A stretch of DNA of 64,000 bases from positions 310,001 to 374,000 of the forward strand of contig JAJRPJ010000012.1 of assembly GCA_024280835.1 (NCBI GenBank), read 5' to 3'. The position numbers and the translations under genes were made by a program. This DNA comes from Candidatus Zixiibacteriota bacterium (GTDB taxonomy: Bacteria > Zixibacteria > MSB-5A5 > GN15 > JACZUZ01). This document shows, in pieces, positions 8,249 through 16,715 of the stretch. The stretch's first letter is position 1; each line of letters begins with the position of its first letter. The notes below the pieces were generated by a model. The model was given only the letters and a program-made list of their open reading frames with translations. It ran no database searches and was not told the DNA's origin.

Positions 8249-11200
8249 TTAAGAACCGCCTGTTTGAGATATGCTTTTTCACCAGTGCCCAAATTCGTCA
8301 GAACAACTACATAAACGCCATCACGCACAATCTCGCCCTGACCATTGCGACCATCCCATGCAGGCGTCTGAACTCCAGCGGCTCCAAATTGAGAACCAGA
8401 GTCAAAATTGTAGCGCCGCACAAGTTGGCCAGTCAGTGTATAGATCGCAAGCTCAATATCACTGTCGACACTAAGCGTATACGAATACTGTGTCGAACTA
8501 ATCTCAGGATTAAACGGATTATTCTGCGGCTGGAAAGACTCAACAAACGCAGCAGCGGTCAATATATATTCGCTAGACTCAAACGGCGGAGCGCCAACTG
8601 GCGCTTGCACCGCGAGCCGCGCCCCCTCGCGCGGTCCGCTAACGACATTAATTTCAATTCCATCGAGTGGCGCTCTTAGTGTAAATTTGCGCACATTACT
8701 CTTAGCCACAAACTGCGCCTCAAATCGATAAGTGACACTCTCACCGACAGGCAAATTATTCTTTGTAATATCCATCAGCAATGAATCACCAGAAACATGA
8801 AACAGCGCCACAGCCTTACCCTGATTATCAAACAACGCCGACCGATCAAGATTGATAACCGCACTCGGAGAGATTCTCTGGCCATCAAGACCACGGAAAA
8901 CAGCGACTATCCGCTCGACTTCGACATCGGCGCTCATCAGCGCAGAACTATTACTAATTTCCACAGCAAACATTTCACGCCGCTCACCAAAAACAATCGC
9001 CGTACTATCACCAGCGGTAATATTGGCATTAACCAGCAACTCGCGTTCAACCGCCGAAACAGTTTCTCCAAATGACGAACCCGCTGGCATAGTAAACTCA
9101 ACTGCCTGTGCAGTGTTCAACTCCTGAGGCTCATCCAAGATAGCTACAATCACCACCACCGAACCAGCGTTCGATGGCGCTCCAAGATTAACAGGCGCTC
9201 CGAAATCACGCACCTCAACAATCGTAGTCAAATCCAAACCAGCGCCCTTAGCGGTAATCAAAACACTGCCGCCTGAGACAACCGCTTCACCAGCATTCTC
9301 TAGACTCAAATGCAAAATCAGATCGTCACCAACTTCAATAACCCTTTGCAATCCAGCGCCATCCTCAAGATCAAGCTCAGCCACCAGTGTCAGCAATGCC
9401 GAACTCTGGACAGTCAACTGGACCTGCCTCTCAGATTCAGCTCTAAAAGCACCTGAAGTCACACTAACAGAAACATCTTCAAAGCCAGGCAACAGTCCAG
9501 CAATATATGGAATAGCAACTTCTATGGTATCGTGAGCAGCCAGAGTTCTAACATTTACAGCCGTCCCACCCAAACCCACCTGCACACCAACAATCTCGAA
9601 CTGCGCATTATTAACCAAACGCGCAATAATATTAAACTCCTGTCCAACACTCACAAACGGAAAGTTAGGAGCATCAGAGCCAAGCTCCACCAAATCAATT
9701 TGATTAAGCGGCCCAATCCGAAAAACATCAGCCCCAAGATCAAGTGTATCATTGCGCCTACTACCTTGCTCAGACACAGAAATCAAATAACGCACCCCCC
9801 AATTCGTCTCAGCAAACCGCAACGGCAACAACATTGGCGCAGAAGTTTCAATCAATCCAGTTGCCTCTGAATAACTAGCCGACACTTCAATAATCTCTGG
9901 GCCGCTATACAACTCAAGGTCTACTGCAAACACCGATGACTCATCAAAAACACCTTCAAACCCAACATTCAAACTAAACTCCACTGAGTCACCAGGACCA
10001 GCGAAACGCGGCGAAAAATCCTCAGCTCCAGCCACCAACCGAGCAGGCTCAACCAAATACAATTGCGAACTGGAGCTAGCAGTATCCTCAAACTCAAAAA
10101 CCCCATCGCTCAACCGCGCAACAACCTGCATATCATACAATCCGGCGTCTATCGAAGATGGGATCGGCGAAATCTGCGTCAGCAAAGTATCAACCCCTGT
10201 TGCCCCAACTAATGAACCGCCAACATACATTCCCCAATATTGTCCAAACTCAAACGACTCATTCTCAGCGTCAACCAAGAACAAACTCCCACCCAACACG
10301 AGCTGAACAGGGTATGGACTACTAAAACCAAATCCTCTAAAAAGAGAGTAACTTGAACGCAACAGCAACGAATCGACTTTAGGAGTCAGAATAATATGTT
10401 CATCTATATAATCTATTACTAACTGCGAATAAGTGACGAATTGACAACCTCCATCAGTGGATGTTTGCGAGATATATGTCCCAAAACCCGAAATCGACAA
10501 TGTGTCCTCAGACAATGCTGAACCAGCGCTACGAGTCATAAACTCTGGGAGTTCAAAGTCTCCAAAAACAGCTAGTGCGTCCTTCAAAACAACACGATTG
10601 CCATCAGGCAAAATCACAACCAACGAGTCTATCATCACATTGGGAATATTGATGGGCCTAAAACGAAAACGTGTAGTAACTTTCTTGTCAGTTGGCAAAA
10701 CAGCCGTCAACCGACCACCGCTGGTAATCGAAGTCATTATCCCTCCCAACGTCAACTGACGCGACGGACTAACAACAGAACCAACAGAAGCGCCAACTTC
10801 CACATCACCAAACAACCCACCAAAACGCACATCGTAAGCCGCCAAATCCAAAACACCATCGGAGTCAAAAGCAGTCACAGGTATCAAAACCGGAGCCACA
10901 TAACCATCAGAAACAGAAAGCTGAAGCAAACTATCATCACCGCCAAAGTTTCCTTTAGGATTCTCAAACTGATCAAAAGCCCGAACAATTCCGACACCGC
11001 AAATCGGCGAACCCACAAATTGCTCACGATCAATCTCAAGCTCCAAACGCGCCAAAACCCCAGCCACAACTGTAATCAAGCCGCTAGTATCTGCAGCTAA
11101 ATCCGACGAAACTGTAACCCGTCCCACGCCAACCTTAGTAGCCAACAAATTCCCTGGAGTCACAACACCCAGCGAATCACTCTCTAGCGTCAAACTCCAA

Positions 11201-11892
11201 TTCAAAGCCGAATCAGAAACAGCATTTCCATACTGATCTACAGAATTAGCGCTAAACTCCAACAAGTCTCCAGCAGTCGCTACAATATTTGCCACAGGAG
11301 TCAGTGAAACCGAAGCGGCAACATCAGGCGCCAAAATAACCTCACTCGTAAACGAAGGCCCCGCCAAAACCACAAAATCAATGTCCGACATAAACACGGT
11401 CGCCGCATAAGCCCCTGCAGTAGTGGGTAGAGTCACACCACTAATATCAATAATCCCACCCTGCCCAGCTTTTGGCGCAAAAAATGTACGCCGAAAAGTA
11501 AAAATCACGGTGTGGTCAATTATTTCAACAGCTTGAATTTCAGGATCAGGCGCAGGAGAGTCATCACTAAATGTCGCGCTAACGGCAGAGCCAAACCCAA
11601 ACGCATCAGGGAAAGTCACACCTACACGATAATCAAACGGGAATTCCAAATCGGGAGTGGTAAAACGCACCTGCAATTGAGTCGGCAGGCCTACAACCGT
11701 AGCCGACGAGAAAAGTTCAACATTCTCTAGAGCCACAGGTGTGCTATCAGCGCTGAACCTGAGATTATCCGGAATAGTATCAGCGCCGACACTCGACGCC
11801 GACCCAAATAATGATAAGGACAGAAGTAGTGACAAATAGATACATACTTGCCGAAATACATCGTCAGAATTATTTCGTTTATACGCCAACAA
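8245..11892 (-). CDS. giant secreted Ig-rich protein with FlgD-Ig/type-IX-like C-terminal domain
   Basis: This is a 1215-residue protein with an N-terminal signal (hydrophobic LSLLLSLSLFGSASSVGA, about 19-36). Nearly all of the rest is beta-rich and looks like repeated Ig-like modules; one near residues 200-275 resembles an invasin/Big-type repeat (SVDQYGNAVSDSALNWS). The C-terminus (about 1130-1215) contains NNPFNPE, then SYTLSVDSDIELAIYTLTG and WDGRNGQGEIVRDGVYVVVL, the FlgD-Ig-like fold often found at the end of surface proteins in FCB-group bacteria. Its role is probably surface or extracellular structure; no enzyme motif is seen. The first in-frame start is TTG at 11892, with a second TTG directly after it; no ATG is available near the signal peptide. 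Its stop overlaps the start of the PorV-like gene. Confidence 0.75.
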   Translation of the reverse strand: MLAYKRNNSDDVFRQVCIYLSLLLSLSLFGSASSVGADTIPDNLRFSADSTPVALENVELFSSATVVGLPTQLQVRFTTPDLEFPFDYRVGVTFPDAFGFGSAVSATFSDDSPAPDPEIQAVEIIDHTVIFTFRRTFFAPKAGQGGIIDISGVTLPTTAGAYAATVFMSDIDFVVLAGPSFTSEVILAPDVAASVSLTPVANIVATAGDLLEFSANSVDQYGNAVSDSALNWSLTLESDSLGVVTPGNLLATKVGVGRVTVSSDLAADTSGLITVVAGVLARLELEIDREQFVGSPICGVGIVRAFDQFENPKGNFGGDDSLLQLSVSDGYVAPVLIPVTAFDSDGVLDLAAYDVRFGGLFGDVEVGASVGSVVSPSRQLTLGGIMTSITSGGRLTAVLPTDKKVTTRFRFRPINIPNVMIDSLVVILPDGNRVVLKDALAVFGDFELPEFMTRSAGSALSEDTLSISGFGTYISQTSTDGGCQFVTYSQLVIDYIDEHIILTPKVDSLLLRSSYSLFRGFGFSSPYPVQLVLGGSLFLVDAENESFEFGQYWGMYVGGSLVGATGVDTLLTQISPIPSSIDAGLYDMQVVARLSDGVFEFEDTASSSSQLYLVEPARLVAGAEDFSPRFAGPGDSVEFSLNVGFEGVFDESSVFAVDLELYSGPEIIEVSASYSEATGLIETSAPMLLPLRFAETNWGVRYLISVSEQGSRRNDTLDLGADVFRIGPLNQIDLVELGSDAPNFPFVSVGQEFNIIARLVNNAQFEIVGVQVGLGGTAVNVRTLAAHDTIEVAIPYIAGLLPGFEDVSVSVTSGAFRAESERQVQLTVQSSALLTLVAELDLEDGAGLQRVIEVGDDLILHLSLENAGEAVVSGGSVLITAKGAGLDLTTIVEVRDFGAPVNLGAPSNAGSVVVIVAILDEPQELNTAQAVEFTMPAGSSFGETVSAVERELLVNANITAGDSTAIVFGERREMFAVEISNSSALMSADVEVERIVAVFRGLDGQRISPSAVINLDRSALFDNQGKAVALFHVSGDSLLMDITKNNLPVGESVTYRFEAQFVAKSNVRKFTLRAPLDGIEINVVSGPREGARLAVQAPVGAPPFESSEYILTAAAFVESFQPQNNPFNPEISSTQYSYTLSVDSDIELAIYTLTGQLVRRYNFDSGSQFGAAGVQTPAWDGRNGQGEIVRDGVYVVVLTNLGTGEKAYLKQAVLK

Positions 11893-12078
11893 CGTCCCAC
11901 TATCTTTCTATGTTGACAACTATTACAATTACAAAATACGGAAGAGTCTGGTCGGTAAGTACGGCGACCAAAGACGAAAATACATCAGAACGCCCATCAA
12001 GGCAAGCATGTCAGGAGATTATATTTCTGGAAAAATTATATTGCTGGATAATTACAAGAAGAACTGGACAAACAGGAG

Positions 12079-12960
12079 CTACTTAGCCGCTCGCCTCTCG
12101 GCAATTGCCACAGTATTTGACAACAACATCGCAATCGTCATCGGCCCCACCCCACCTGGAACAGGCGTAATAAACGAAGCGACTTTCTCCGCGCTAGCAA
12201 AATCAACATCACCCGTCAAACGATATCCTCGCTTTCGCGAAAAATCATCCACACGGTTAACCCCCACATCAATCACCACGGCGCCAGGCTTCAAAAACTC
12301 CGCAGTGATAAACTCCGCCCGCCCAATCGCCGCCACCAAAATATCAGCCCGACGACAAACAGCTTCAATCTCACGCGTCCGCGAATGACACAAAGTCACT
12401 GTCGCATTACCCATCTCCGACTTTTGCGATAACAAAGCCGCAATCGGCTTGCCGACAATATTCGACCGCCCAACCACCACGACCTCTTTGCCAGAAGTTT
12501 CAACTCCAGCAAATTTGAGCAATTCTATTATCCCAGCTGGCGTACAAGGACGCGGAGCTGCCAAGCCCAACGACAAAGCCCCAACATTAAAAGGGTGAAA
12601 ACCATCGACATCCTTAGCAGGGTCGATTCGCAATGTCACCGCCATTTCATCAAGCCCCTCTGGCAATGGCGACTGGACAAGAATACCATCAATTTTTGGA
12701 TTGGAATTCAGTTCGTCAACAAGCGACAACAACTCAGACTGCGTGCAAGACTCTTCTTTGCGAATAATCTCAGAATAAATCCCAACTTCCGCGCAGGCCT
12801 TCTCTTTGGCGCGAACATAAGTCCGCGAAGCTGGATCATCACCAATCAGCACAGCCGCTAATCCAGGCGTGACACCCTTAGCCCCAAGCGCCTCAACACG
12901 ACTCGCCACAGAACTTCGAATCTCAGCAGCGCACTGTTTTCCATCAATGATTTGCGCCAT
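12079..12960 (-). CDS. folD: FolD, methylenetetrahydrofolate dehydrogenase/cyclohydrolase
   Basis: This cytoplasmic bifunctional enzyme of one-carbon metabolism interconverts 5,10-methylene-THF, 5,10-methenyl-THF and 10-formyl-THF using NADP. Its 293 residues are a normal length. The catalytic YVRAK motif is at 48-52 (Lys52), the substrate-loop signature [11 protein letters not shown] is at about 94-104, and the nucleotide-binding stretch [14 protein letters not shown] is intact, as is the C-terminal [11 protein letters not shown] motif. It starts at ATG 12960, about 25 bp after the ymdB stop, and is probably the last gene of the rny-ymdB-folD group. Confidence 0.96.
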   Translation of the reverse strand: MAQIIDGKQCAAEIRSSVASRVEALGAKGVTPGLAAVLIGDDPASRTYVRAKEKACAEVGIYSEIIRKEESCTQSELLSLVDELNSNPKIDGILVQSPLPEGLDEMAVTLRIDPAKDVDGFHPFNVGALSLGLAAPRPCTPAGIIELLKFAGVETSGKEVVVVGRSNIVGKPIAALLSQKSEMGNATVTLCHSRTREIEAVCRRADILVAAIGRAEFITAEFLKPGAVVIDVGVNRVDDFSRKRGYRLTGDVDFASAEKVASFITPVPGGVGPMTIAMLLSNTVAIAERRAAK

Positions 12961-12984
12961 TAATGTCTTTCCTAATCAACAAAA

Positions 12985-13878
12985 CTAAATAGAGTCATTC
13001 AAATTATCAGGATTAAACGCTACCTGAAAACGCTCAATAGATTGAGCTTTACCATCATACCGATTAATTTTCAAAATCACACCACAAGCCTTAACATCCT
13101 CGCTAGCGCAAGTAAACTTCTTAGGCAAACCTGTCATAAAACGGCCAACAGCCGCTTCAAAACGCATCCCTAGTGCCGAATCATGAGGCCCTGTCATACC
13201 CGCATCCCCAATATAAGCCGTCCCTGCGGCGCTGACTTTCTCATCAGCTGTCTGCACATGCGTATGGGTTCCCAAAACAGCCGTCACTCGCCCATCAAGA
13301 TAATGCGCAATCGCTTGCTTCTCAGATGAAGCCTCAGCGTGAAAATCAACTATGACAATATCTGTTTCGCGCTCCAACATACTCAATTCACCATCAGCGG
13401 TGCGAAACGGACAATCCAGCGACATATTCATAAATGTCCGACCCATCAAATTAAGCACAGCAACTTTACAGTCAGGCAATTGAAAAACATAAGAACCACT
13501 ACCAGGCGCGCTAGACGGATAATTAGCAGGACGCAACAAACGTCTTTCCTGCCGGATATAATCCTGAATATCCATCCTATCCCAAATATGATTGCCCGAA
13601 GTTTGCACATCGACACCATACTTAAATATCTTACGTGACATTTCAGGTGTCACACCAAATCCACCAGCCGCATTTTCAACATTAGCAATCACCATATCAG
13701 CCTGATGCTCCTCGCGCATCGTGCGCACCAATTGCGAAAGCGCCTGTCGCCCTGGCTGACCAACACAGTCAGCAAAAAATAAAATCGTCAGCGTTGAATT
13801 ATCAGCGCCCTTCGAATTATCATTGTTCGCTGACTGTTCATCGCCAGCGTCCTGAGTTTGAATATCCTGATTTTCCAC
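12985..13878 (-). CDS. ymdB: YmdB-family metallophosphoesterase
   Basis: This belongs to the YmdB/TIGR00282 calcineurin-like phosphodiesterase family, which in Bacillus hydrolyses 2',3'-cyclic nucleotides and affects biofilm versus motility choices. Metal-ligand motifs are visible: FFADCVG (Asp37), NVENAAGG (about 66-73), SGNHIWD (about 94-100), VDFHAEASSEK and GTHTHVQTADE. The first 28 residues are hydrophilic (Asn/Gln/Asp-rich) and extra; most family members begin directly at the first strand. The start is GTG at 13878, touching the TAA of rny, so translation is probably coupled. rny-ymdB adjacency is conserved in many bacteria. Confidence 0.92.
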   Translation of the reverse strand: MENQDIQTQDAGDEQSANNDNSKGADNSTLTILFFADCVGQPGRQALSQLVRTMREEHQADMVIANVENAAGGFGVTPEMSRKIFKYGVDVQTSGNHIWDRMDIQDYIRQERRLLRPANYPSSAPGSGSYVFQLPDCKVAVLNLMGRTFMNMSLDCPFRTADGELSMLERETDIVIVDFHAEASSEKQAIAHYLDGRVTAVLGTHTHVQTADEKVSAAGTAYIGDAGMTGPHDSALGMRFEAAVGRFMTGLPKKFTCASEDVKACGVILKINRYDGKAQSIERFQVAFNPDNLNDSI

Positions 13879-15456
13879 TTAGCGCGCATACTCCGTTGTC
13901 CGAGATTCACGAATAACCGTCACCTTAATCTGCCCTGGATACTCCAACTGCGATTCAATCTTAGCAGCGATATCAGCAGCCAATATACTCGCCGCCAAAT
14001 CATCAGTCTGCGAGTTTTCGACAATCACACGAATCTCACGACCCGCCTGAATTGCATAAGCCTTAGAAACTCCCTTGAATGAATCCGCCAGCTCCTCAAG
14101 CCTCTGCAAGCGCTTAATGTAATTCTCCAGCGGCTCACGACGAGCGCCGGGACGAGCCCCAGAAATTGCATCAGCGGCCTGCACCAAAACAGGATAGGGC
14201 GTCTCTTGCGGAACATCATTGTGATGCGACGCGCAAGCATTGACCACAATCGGAGATTCATTATACCGCTCAACAAACTCAGCGCCCAGCTCAGTGTGCG
14301 TGCCCTCAGTCTCGCGATCGATAGCCTTACCAATATCGTGCATAAGTCCACAGCGTTTGCCAAGCACAGGATCAAGCCCCAGCATCTTAGCCATCAAACC
14401 ACACATCATCGCAACTTCTTTCGAGTGAGCCAAAACATTCTGCCCATAAGAAGTTCGGTAATGCAATTTACCTAGTAGTTTTACAACTTCAGAGTGAACA
14501 CCATGGATACCCAATTCAAAACAGGCCTGCTCACCAGCCTCACGAACAATAGTGTCCATCTCTTTGGTAGATTTCTCAACAACTTCTTCAATACGTGTCG
14601 GATGAATTCGACCATCGCTCACCAACTTCGACATCGACAAACGCGCAATCTCCCGACGCACTGGATCAAACCCCGAAAGCAAAATCGCCTCTGGAGTATC
14701 ATCAACAATCACATCCACACCAGTTAGAGTTTCAAAGGTGCGAATATTACGTCCCTCGCGACCAATGATCCGGCCCTTCATTTCATCACTCGGCAAATTG
14801 ACCACTGTCACCACAGCATCAACTGTCGTATCGGCCGCAGAACGATAAATCGCTCCCAGAACAATCTCTCTAGCTTCTTTCTCAGCGTCGCGCTCAGCCT
14901 GCTCGCGAATTTCCTTAGCCGCCTGAGCGGCTTCCATCCGAACTTGGTCAATCAAATTCGTATGCAACTCACGCTTGGCCTCCTCTTGAGTCAAACCAGC
15001 AATTTTCTCCAAACGCTGATTCTGCTCTTGCAGCAAAGCCTCAACTTCTTTTTCTCTGATCTCAATACCACGCTGACGTGTCAAATAGTCAGATTCAATA
15101 CTCTTAAGCTCGCTCTCTTTCTTGCCAATCAAATCGACCCTGCGATTAACCTCAGAGTCCTTATCTTTGGCATTCTTGAGAACATCGTCCGCTTGAGCGC
15201 GGCGCTCCAAAACCTCTTTTTCAATTACAGACTTCTGCTTATACCACTTTTCTTTCTCATTAAGAACAGCTTCTTTTTTGAGAATCTCCGCTTCCTTTTT
15301 AGCGTCTTTAACAATTCGCTCAGCGGCTTCATTAGCATTGGTAATTTTATTAGCCCCGATACTGCGCGAAACCATCCATCCAAGGAATCCACCCAATACT
15401 ATTGCCGCAATTGCGGCAATAATCATTATCGGTATTGTCATTTCTATTGAAGACAT
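13879..15456 (-). CDS. rny: ribonuclease Y
   Basis: This is a membrane-anchored endoribonuclease that starts mRNA decay. There is one N-terminal membrane helix (about 7-28), a long charged coiled coil (about 35-200), a KH RNA-binding domain (GRIIGREGRNIRTFE, about 215-280) and an HD domain with the MHDIGKA metal motif, then the conserved C-terminal domain. The total of 525 residues is typical. I place the start at ATG 15456 because GGGAG lies 6 nt upstream; a TTG one codon earlier would be too close to that site. The zapA-rny-ymdB order fits known neighbourhoods. Confidence 0.96.
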   Translation of the reverse strand: MSSIEMTIPIMIIAAIAAIVLGGFLGWMVSRSIGANKITNANEAAERIVKDAKKEAEILKKEAVLNEKEKWYKQKSVIEKEVLERRAQADDVLKNAKDKDSEVNRRVDLIGKKESELKSIESDYLTRQRGIEIREKEVEALLQEQNQRLEKIAGLTQEEAKRELHTNLIDQVRMEAAQAAKEIREQAERDAEKEAREIVLGAIYRSAADTTVDAVVTVVNLPSDEMKGRIIGREGRNIRTFETLTGVDVIVDDTPEAILLSGFDPVRREIARLSMSKLVSDGRIHPTRIEEVVEKSTKEMDTIVREAGEQACFELGIHGVHSEVVKLLGKLHYRTSYGQNVLAHSKEVAMMCGLMAKMLGLDPVLGKRCGLMHDIGKAIDRETEGTHTELGAEFVERYNESPIVVNACASHHNDVPQETPYPVLVQAADAISGARPGARREPLENYIKRLQRLEELADSFKGVSKAYAIQAGREIRVIVENSQTDDLAASILAADIAAKIESQLEYPGQIKVTVIRESRTTEYAR

Positions 15457-15625
15457 CAATCACTCCCGGGCATACACCCTTTAATAGGTCAAGAACTCTA
15501 TCTAACGTAGCTTAAACAGAAAATGAGCGAGGCGATTTGATGTTTTGAGAATCGAAACGAGGATTGCGAAGCGCTACTTCAAACCAATCTGACGGTCAAA
15601 GAAAATACCAATACCGAAAGACTGA

Positions 15626-15961
15626 TCAAGCAGACTCCATCTTGGGAAGAGACTTTTCCAGCCTTAAAAGGATTGTTTGAGTCCGTTTTTCAAAATCTGC
15701 AGGAGTAGACTTACCGCCCTTGTCAGTGGATGAACTAAGAAGTTCACTGGCAATATTAAGCGCAGCTAACACTGCAACATCACTATGCGCGGCAGCAGAA
15801 GAAGACTCTGCCACACGGCGCATGACTGCATCGACATACTCAGCAGTGCGTAACAATGCCTCGCGATCTGCCTCACATCTCAACGGATACTCACGGCCAA
15901 AAATCTTGACTACCTCAGTAGTCCCATCGGCCTCACATTTTAATCTGGCGTCGTTTTCCAA
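15626..15961 (-). CDS. zapA: cell division protein ZapA
   Basis: This is a short protein of 111 residues that binds FtsZ and promotes Z-ring bundling. The domain is clear: VVKIFGREYPLRCEADREAL, then a helix with YVDAVMRRVAES and DVAVLAALNIASELL. The start is TTG at 15961 with AGGA 6 nt upstream, and no in-frame ATG lies nearby. Its leader (about 165 nt) holds a candidate structured RNA. A 165-bp gap follows to rny, in which I see no gene. Confidence 0.88.
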   Translation of the reverse strand: MENDARLKCEADGTTEVVKIFGREYPLRCEADREALLRTAEYVDAVMRRVAESSSAAAHSDVAVLAALNIASELLSSSTDKGGKSTPADFEKRTQTILLRLEKSLPKMESA

Positions 15962-15969
15962 CGTGTTCC

Positions 15970-16128
15970 TAATTCCAATTCATGCTCGCAAACAGGATTT
16001 CTTTGTGATTCACTCACAACTCTAAACCAGCGCCAGCGGAAAGCCCCACTAAAATAAGAGCCTAATCCACATTTCGGGCTGTAGTCCCTGCAAGAAAGCC
16101 AAAATCGCTTGCTTACTAACTCAAGCTA
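15970..16128 (-). ncRNA. candidate structured RNA, possibly 6S RNA (ssrS), upstream of zapA
   Basis: No ORF fits in 15962-16301. A TTGACA/GATACT promoter points into the region, and the predicted transcript has paired ends: GCAAGC plus GATTT near the 5' side can pair with AAATC plus GTTTGC near the 3' side. A small perfect hairpin (TTGTGA/TCACAA) lies on the 3' side of the internal region, and an imperfect apical stem joins CAG..GGA..AGCCC to GGGCT..TCC..CTG. A long rod with a central bubble and a 3'-side hairpin is the 6S RNA plan, and 6S genes are known next to zapA. Ends are approximate; it could simply be the zapA leader. Confidence 0.4.
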
Positions 16129-16134
16129 TTACAG

Positions 16135-16162
16135 AGTATCAAATTACAGGGGCCGATGTCAA
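16135..16162 (-). promoter_or_regulatory. sigma-70-type promoter upstream of the zapA leader
   Basis: A perfect -35 TTGACA (16162-16157) is followed after 16 bp by GATACT (16140-16135). The same 16-bp spacing is seen at two other good promoters in this window (tRNA-Val and rplM). Transcription would start near 16128, about 165 nt before zapA. Confidence 0.5.
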
Positions 16163-16301
16163 GCCAAAAACCAGTAACAATTTGTAACAATTGGAGGCAA
16201 TCTACCCTAATAACCAAAGTCAGAAAGTTAGTCAGAAAGCAAATCCGAAAGCAATTGTGTTGCAGATAAGGAGAATAATAGAAAACTTGAGGTAACAATC
16301 A

Positions 16302-16544
16302 CTATAAGCTGTTTAATGAGTCCACTTTGCGGAGAATTGAACGAATCTTATCGCGGACTTGTGAGGCGCGAGTACGCTCATCGAGATGAACTTGATTCAA
16401 TTCACGACGATAATCACGGAGTTTTTCAGCAATATCTTGGTTTTCGGTCTGCAGACGTTCGTTTTCAACCGTTAACTGCTCGATATGCTCGATAGCGCGG
16501 TTAACCTTATCCTCAAGTCGTTTTAGATAATCTGTTTGCGTCAT
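16302..16544 (-). CDS. small coiled-coil protein, ZapB-like
   Basis: This is an 80-residue protein that is almost entirely one heptad-rich helix (YLKRLEDKVNRAIEHIEQL, then VENERLQTENQDIAEKL), as expected for a ZapB-type division factor that links ZapA and the Z ring. The position between pheT and zapA supports this. I prefer ATG 16544; a TTG at 16571 would add nine residues that fall inside the AT-rich repeat region. Sequence alone cannot separate ZapB from other short coiled coils. Confidence 0.6.
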   Translation of the reverse strand: MTQTDYLKRLEDKVNRAIEHIEQLTVENERLQTENQDIAEKLRDYRRELNQVHLDERTRASQVRDKIRSILRKVDSLNSL

Positions 16545-16554
16545 TTCTTCGAAT

Positions 16555-16593
16555 CCAATAAACAATTCCAATAAACAATTTCAATAAACAATA
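16555..16593. repeat. 13-bp tandem repeat, 3 copies
   Basis: The unit CCAATAAACAATT is repeated twice exactly and a third time with two changes, directly upstream of the zapB-like ATG in the pheT-zapB gap. Confidence 0.9.
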
Positions 16594-16620
16594 TCGTGGA
16601 GAGATTCCTCAGCGGCAAAA

Positions 16621-16700
16621 ACAAAGCGATTTGAAACAATACGATTTGAAACAATACGATTTGAAACAATACGATTTGAAACAATACGATTTGAAACAAA
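16621..16700. repeat. 15-bp tandem repeat, 5 copies
   Basis: Four exact copies of ACAATACGATTTGAA (16636-16695) are preceded by one copy with two changes (16621-16635) and followed by a partial unit. The repeat fills most of the gap between pheT and the zapB-like gene. There are no spacers, so it is not a CRISPR. Confidence 0.95.
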
Positions 16701-16715
16701 TCAGAACTCAGGAGA

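Noticed and set aside
15460-15625. 6S RNA between zapA and rny
   Set aside because: No good promoter or long-range pairing; the region upstream of zapA is the better candidate.
16621-16700. Possible CRISPR
   Set aside because: Units follow each other directly with no variable spacers and no cas genes nearby.
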